This document shows positions 5,168 to 6,523 of a DNA stretch of 6,523 nt, one piece after another. The notes beneath the pieces were generated by a model. The model was not told where the DNA came from. It saw only the letters and a program-made list of their open reading frames with translations, and did no database searches. A program made the position numbers and the translations under genes. The stretch's first letter is position 1, and the number at the start of each line of letters is the position of its first letter. Source of the DNA: DASUPK01 sp033856335 (GTDB lineage: Bacteria; Actinomycetota; Thermoleophilia; Solirubrobacterales; 70-9); assembly GCA_033856335.1 (NCBI GenBank), contig JAWVFG010000059.1:1-6523 (forward strand), written 5' to 3'.

Positions 5168-6304
5168 GTGCCGCCACTGATCAGCTTCGATGAGGCGCTC
5201 GAGCTCGGCGCCCTGACGGATCACGACGAGATCGGCGCTCTGGTCGAGCGCGCGTGGGAGGTCCGCCAGGACCGCTTCGGGGACTCGACCGACATGTGCT
5301 CCCTCGTCAACGCCAAGTCTGGGGGCTGCGCAGAGGACTGCGGCTTCTGTGCGCAGTCGCGCTACGCCGAGGCCGACACGCCGATGCACGCGATGATGGA
5401 GCCAGAGCAGATCCTCGAGCACGCCAAGGCGGCCGAGGCGGCCGGCGCACATCGCTTCTGCATGGTCACCCAGGGACAGGGGCTGTCGAAGCGCGACTTC
5501 GCCAACATCGTCGAGGGCGCCAAGCTCGTCTCCGAGCACACCAACCTGAAGCGCTGCGCCTCGATCGGCCATATGTCGGTCGACCGGGCCAAGCAGCTGA
5601 AGCAGGCGGGGATCCAGCGCGTGCACCACAACGTCGAGACTTCGCGGTCCCACTATCCGGAGGTCTCGACCACGGTCCGGTACGAGGGCCGGATCCGCAC
5701 GATCGACGCGGTCCACGAGGCGGGGCTGGAGAGCTGCGTGGGCGGCATCCTCAACCTGGGCGAGACACCCCGCCAGCGAGTCGAGATGGCGTTCGAGCTC
5801 GCGGAGATCGATCCGGACTCTGTGCCGATCAACCTGCTCAACCCGCGCACCGGGACCAAGTTCGGCGAGCGCGAGCTGATGGATCCCTGGGAGGTCGTGA
5901 AGTGGGTGGCCATTTTCCGCCTGGTCCTCCCCGATGCGCTCTTCCGCCTCTGCGGCGGCCGAGTCGAGAACCTCCAGGACCTGGCGCCGCTGGCCGTCAA
6001 GGCGGGCCTGAACGGGGTGATGATGGGCAACTTCCTCACCACCCTCGGCGTCGAGCCGGCGGAGGACCGGGAGATGTTCGAGGAGCTCGGGCTGAACGTC
6101 GCCCGGCAACCCGACAACGGCGCCAACCCACGGCCCGACAACCGCTCGGGCTGGATGGAGGGCGAGACGCCGAGCACCCCGGTCGACGAGCTGATCGACA
6201 GCCAGGCGGACGCCAACTTCTGGGACCCCTCGACCCAGCTGCGGGTGATCAAGAAGAAGGGCAAGGTCCCCGCCTACCCCGAGCCCGCCGGCTGGGGCGA
6301 TTGA
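5168..6304 (+). CDS. bioB: Biotin synthase (radical SAM)
   Basis: BioB inserts sulfur into dethiobiotin, the last step of biotin synthesis. The radical-SAM cluster motif CxxxCxxC is at Cys54, Cys58 and Cys61 (GGCAEDCGFCAQS). The ligands of the second, [2Fe-2S] cluster are all there: Cys98 (HRFCMV), Cys130 (LKRCAS), Cys190 (ESCVGG) and Arg260 (FRLCGGR). The substrate segment reads HHNVETS (153-159), a known variant of NHNLDTS. The barrel ends near residue 313 (EELGLNVAR). About 65 further residues follow, rich in Pro, Asp and Asn at first and then containing FWDPSTQ and a basic IKKKGK stretch. This tail is longer than in E. coli BioB. GTG at 5168 is the first possible start after an in-frame TAA at 5156. 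The gene lies 34 bp after the cupin gene and has its own candidate promoter; bioF overlaps its stop. Confidence 0.96.
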   Translation: MPPLISFDEALELGALTDHDEIGALVERAWEVRQDRFGDSTDMCSLVNAKSGGCAEDCGFCAQSRYAEADTPMHAMMEPEQILEHAKAAEAAGAHRFCMVTQGQGLSKRDFANIVEGAKLVSEHTNLKRCASIGHMSVDRAKQLKQAGIQRVHHNVETSRSHYPEVSTTVRYEGRIRTIDAVHEAGLESCVGGILNLGETPRQRVEMAFELAEIDPDSVPINLLNPRTGTKFGERELMDPWEVVKWVAIFRLVLPDALFRLCGGRVENLQDLAPLAVKAGLNGVMMGNFLTTLGVEPAEDREMFEELGLNVARQPDNGANPRPDNRSGWMEGETPSTPVDELIDSQADANFWDPSTQLRVIKKKGKVPAYPEPAGWGD

Positions 6305-6523
6305 TCGATTTAGGCGAACTTCTCGAGGAACTCGATGAGAGCGGGCTGCGCCGGCGCCTTCGCCTGATCGACGGCCCGCAGGGACCGACGGTGCTCCTCG
6401 ACGGCCAGCCGGTCCTGCTGCTCTGCTCCAACAACTACCTCGGCCTGGCCGACCATCCACGCGTCCGCGACGCAGCGGCCGAGGCGGCCATGCGCTGGGG
6501 CGTTGGCGCCGGAGCCTCTCGGC
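6301..6523 (+). CDS. bioF: 8-amino-7-oxononanoate synthase, N-terminal part (cut by window edge)
   Basis: The 74 residues visible before the right edge match the start of PLP-dependent alpha-oxoamine synthases. After an N-terminal helix come the family segments CSNNYLGLADHP (about 42-53) and RWGVGAGASR (65-74). The latter forms part of the substrate and cofactor pocket. BioF condenses pimeloyl-ACP (or pimeloyl-CoA) with alanine to make 8-amino-7-oxononanoate, the first step of the biotin ring pathway. Sister enzymes such as 2-amino-3-ketobutyrate CoA ligase share these motifs, but the position directly after bioB makes BioF much more likely. The TTG start at 6301-6303 overlaps the bioB TGA (6302-6304) as TTGA, which indicates translational coupling. 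GGGG at 6294-6297 could act as a weak ribosome binding site. The PLP lysine lies beyond the window. Confidence 0.88.
   Translation, partial: MIDLGELLEELDESGLRRRLRLIDGPQGPTVLLDGQPVLLLCSNNYLGLADHPRVRDAAAEAAMRWGVGAGASR

Noticed and set aside
5153..6460. A 435-codon minus-strand open frame opposite bioB and bioF
   Set aside because: It is a mirror of the real radical-SAM and PLP enzyme genes with arginine-rich, featureless composition.

Overview
The window is GC-rich and tightly packed. Six of its eight genes start at GTG or TTG, and two of those GTG starts look leaderless. With an RpoD-like sigma factor, a TB7.3-type biotin carrier and an MMPL pump, this points to an actinobacterium, plausibly of the Thermoleophilia (Solirubrobacter/Gaiella side). 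The placement is an inference from style; no rRNA marker is present.

Layout. Positions 1-238 (minus) hold the N-terminus of a family-2 glycosyltransferase that runs off the left edge. About 20 bp away on the other strand is a stand-alone 70-residue biotin carrier protein (260-472, plus), followed by a crotonase-fold enzyme (522-1328, plus). The crotonase active-site pattern matches the non-biotin methylmalonyl-CoA decarboxylase ScpB/YgfG better than enoyl-CoA hydratase. Its stop codon interlocks with that of a convergent MMPL/RND-type transporter (1325-3517, minus). A 137-bp divergent intergenic region separates the transporter from an RpoD-like sigma factor (3655-4737, plus), which is followed after 12 bp by a small cupin (4750-5133, plus). 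Then come bioB (5168-6304, plus) and the first 74 codons of bioF (6301-6523, plus), whose TTG start overlaps the bioB stop. No gene-free stretch exceeds 300 bp. I saw no tRNA, rRNA, CRISPR array, insertion sequence or convincing terminator.

How the parts relate. Biotin is the common thread: bioB and bioF make it on the right, and the carrier protein on the left has the lysine motif that accepts it. Next to the carrier is an enzyme whose likely substrate, methylmalonyl-CoA, is a typical biotin-carboxylase product. The sigma factor has an RpoD-like layout with a region 1.1-like N-terminus, but many promoter-contacting residues differ from those of the housekeeping factor. It may therefore read a different promoter class, and the divergent pump and the cupin are its most obvious candidate targets. 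I see no single new multi-gene system that I can defend. The most unusual items are the altered sigma factor, the ScpB-like crotonase beside a free biotin carrier, the apparently leaderless bioB promoter and the C-terminal tail of BioB.
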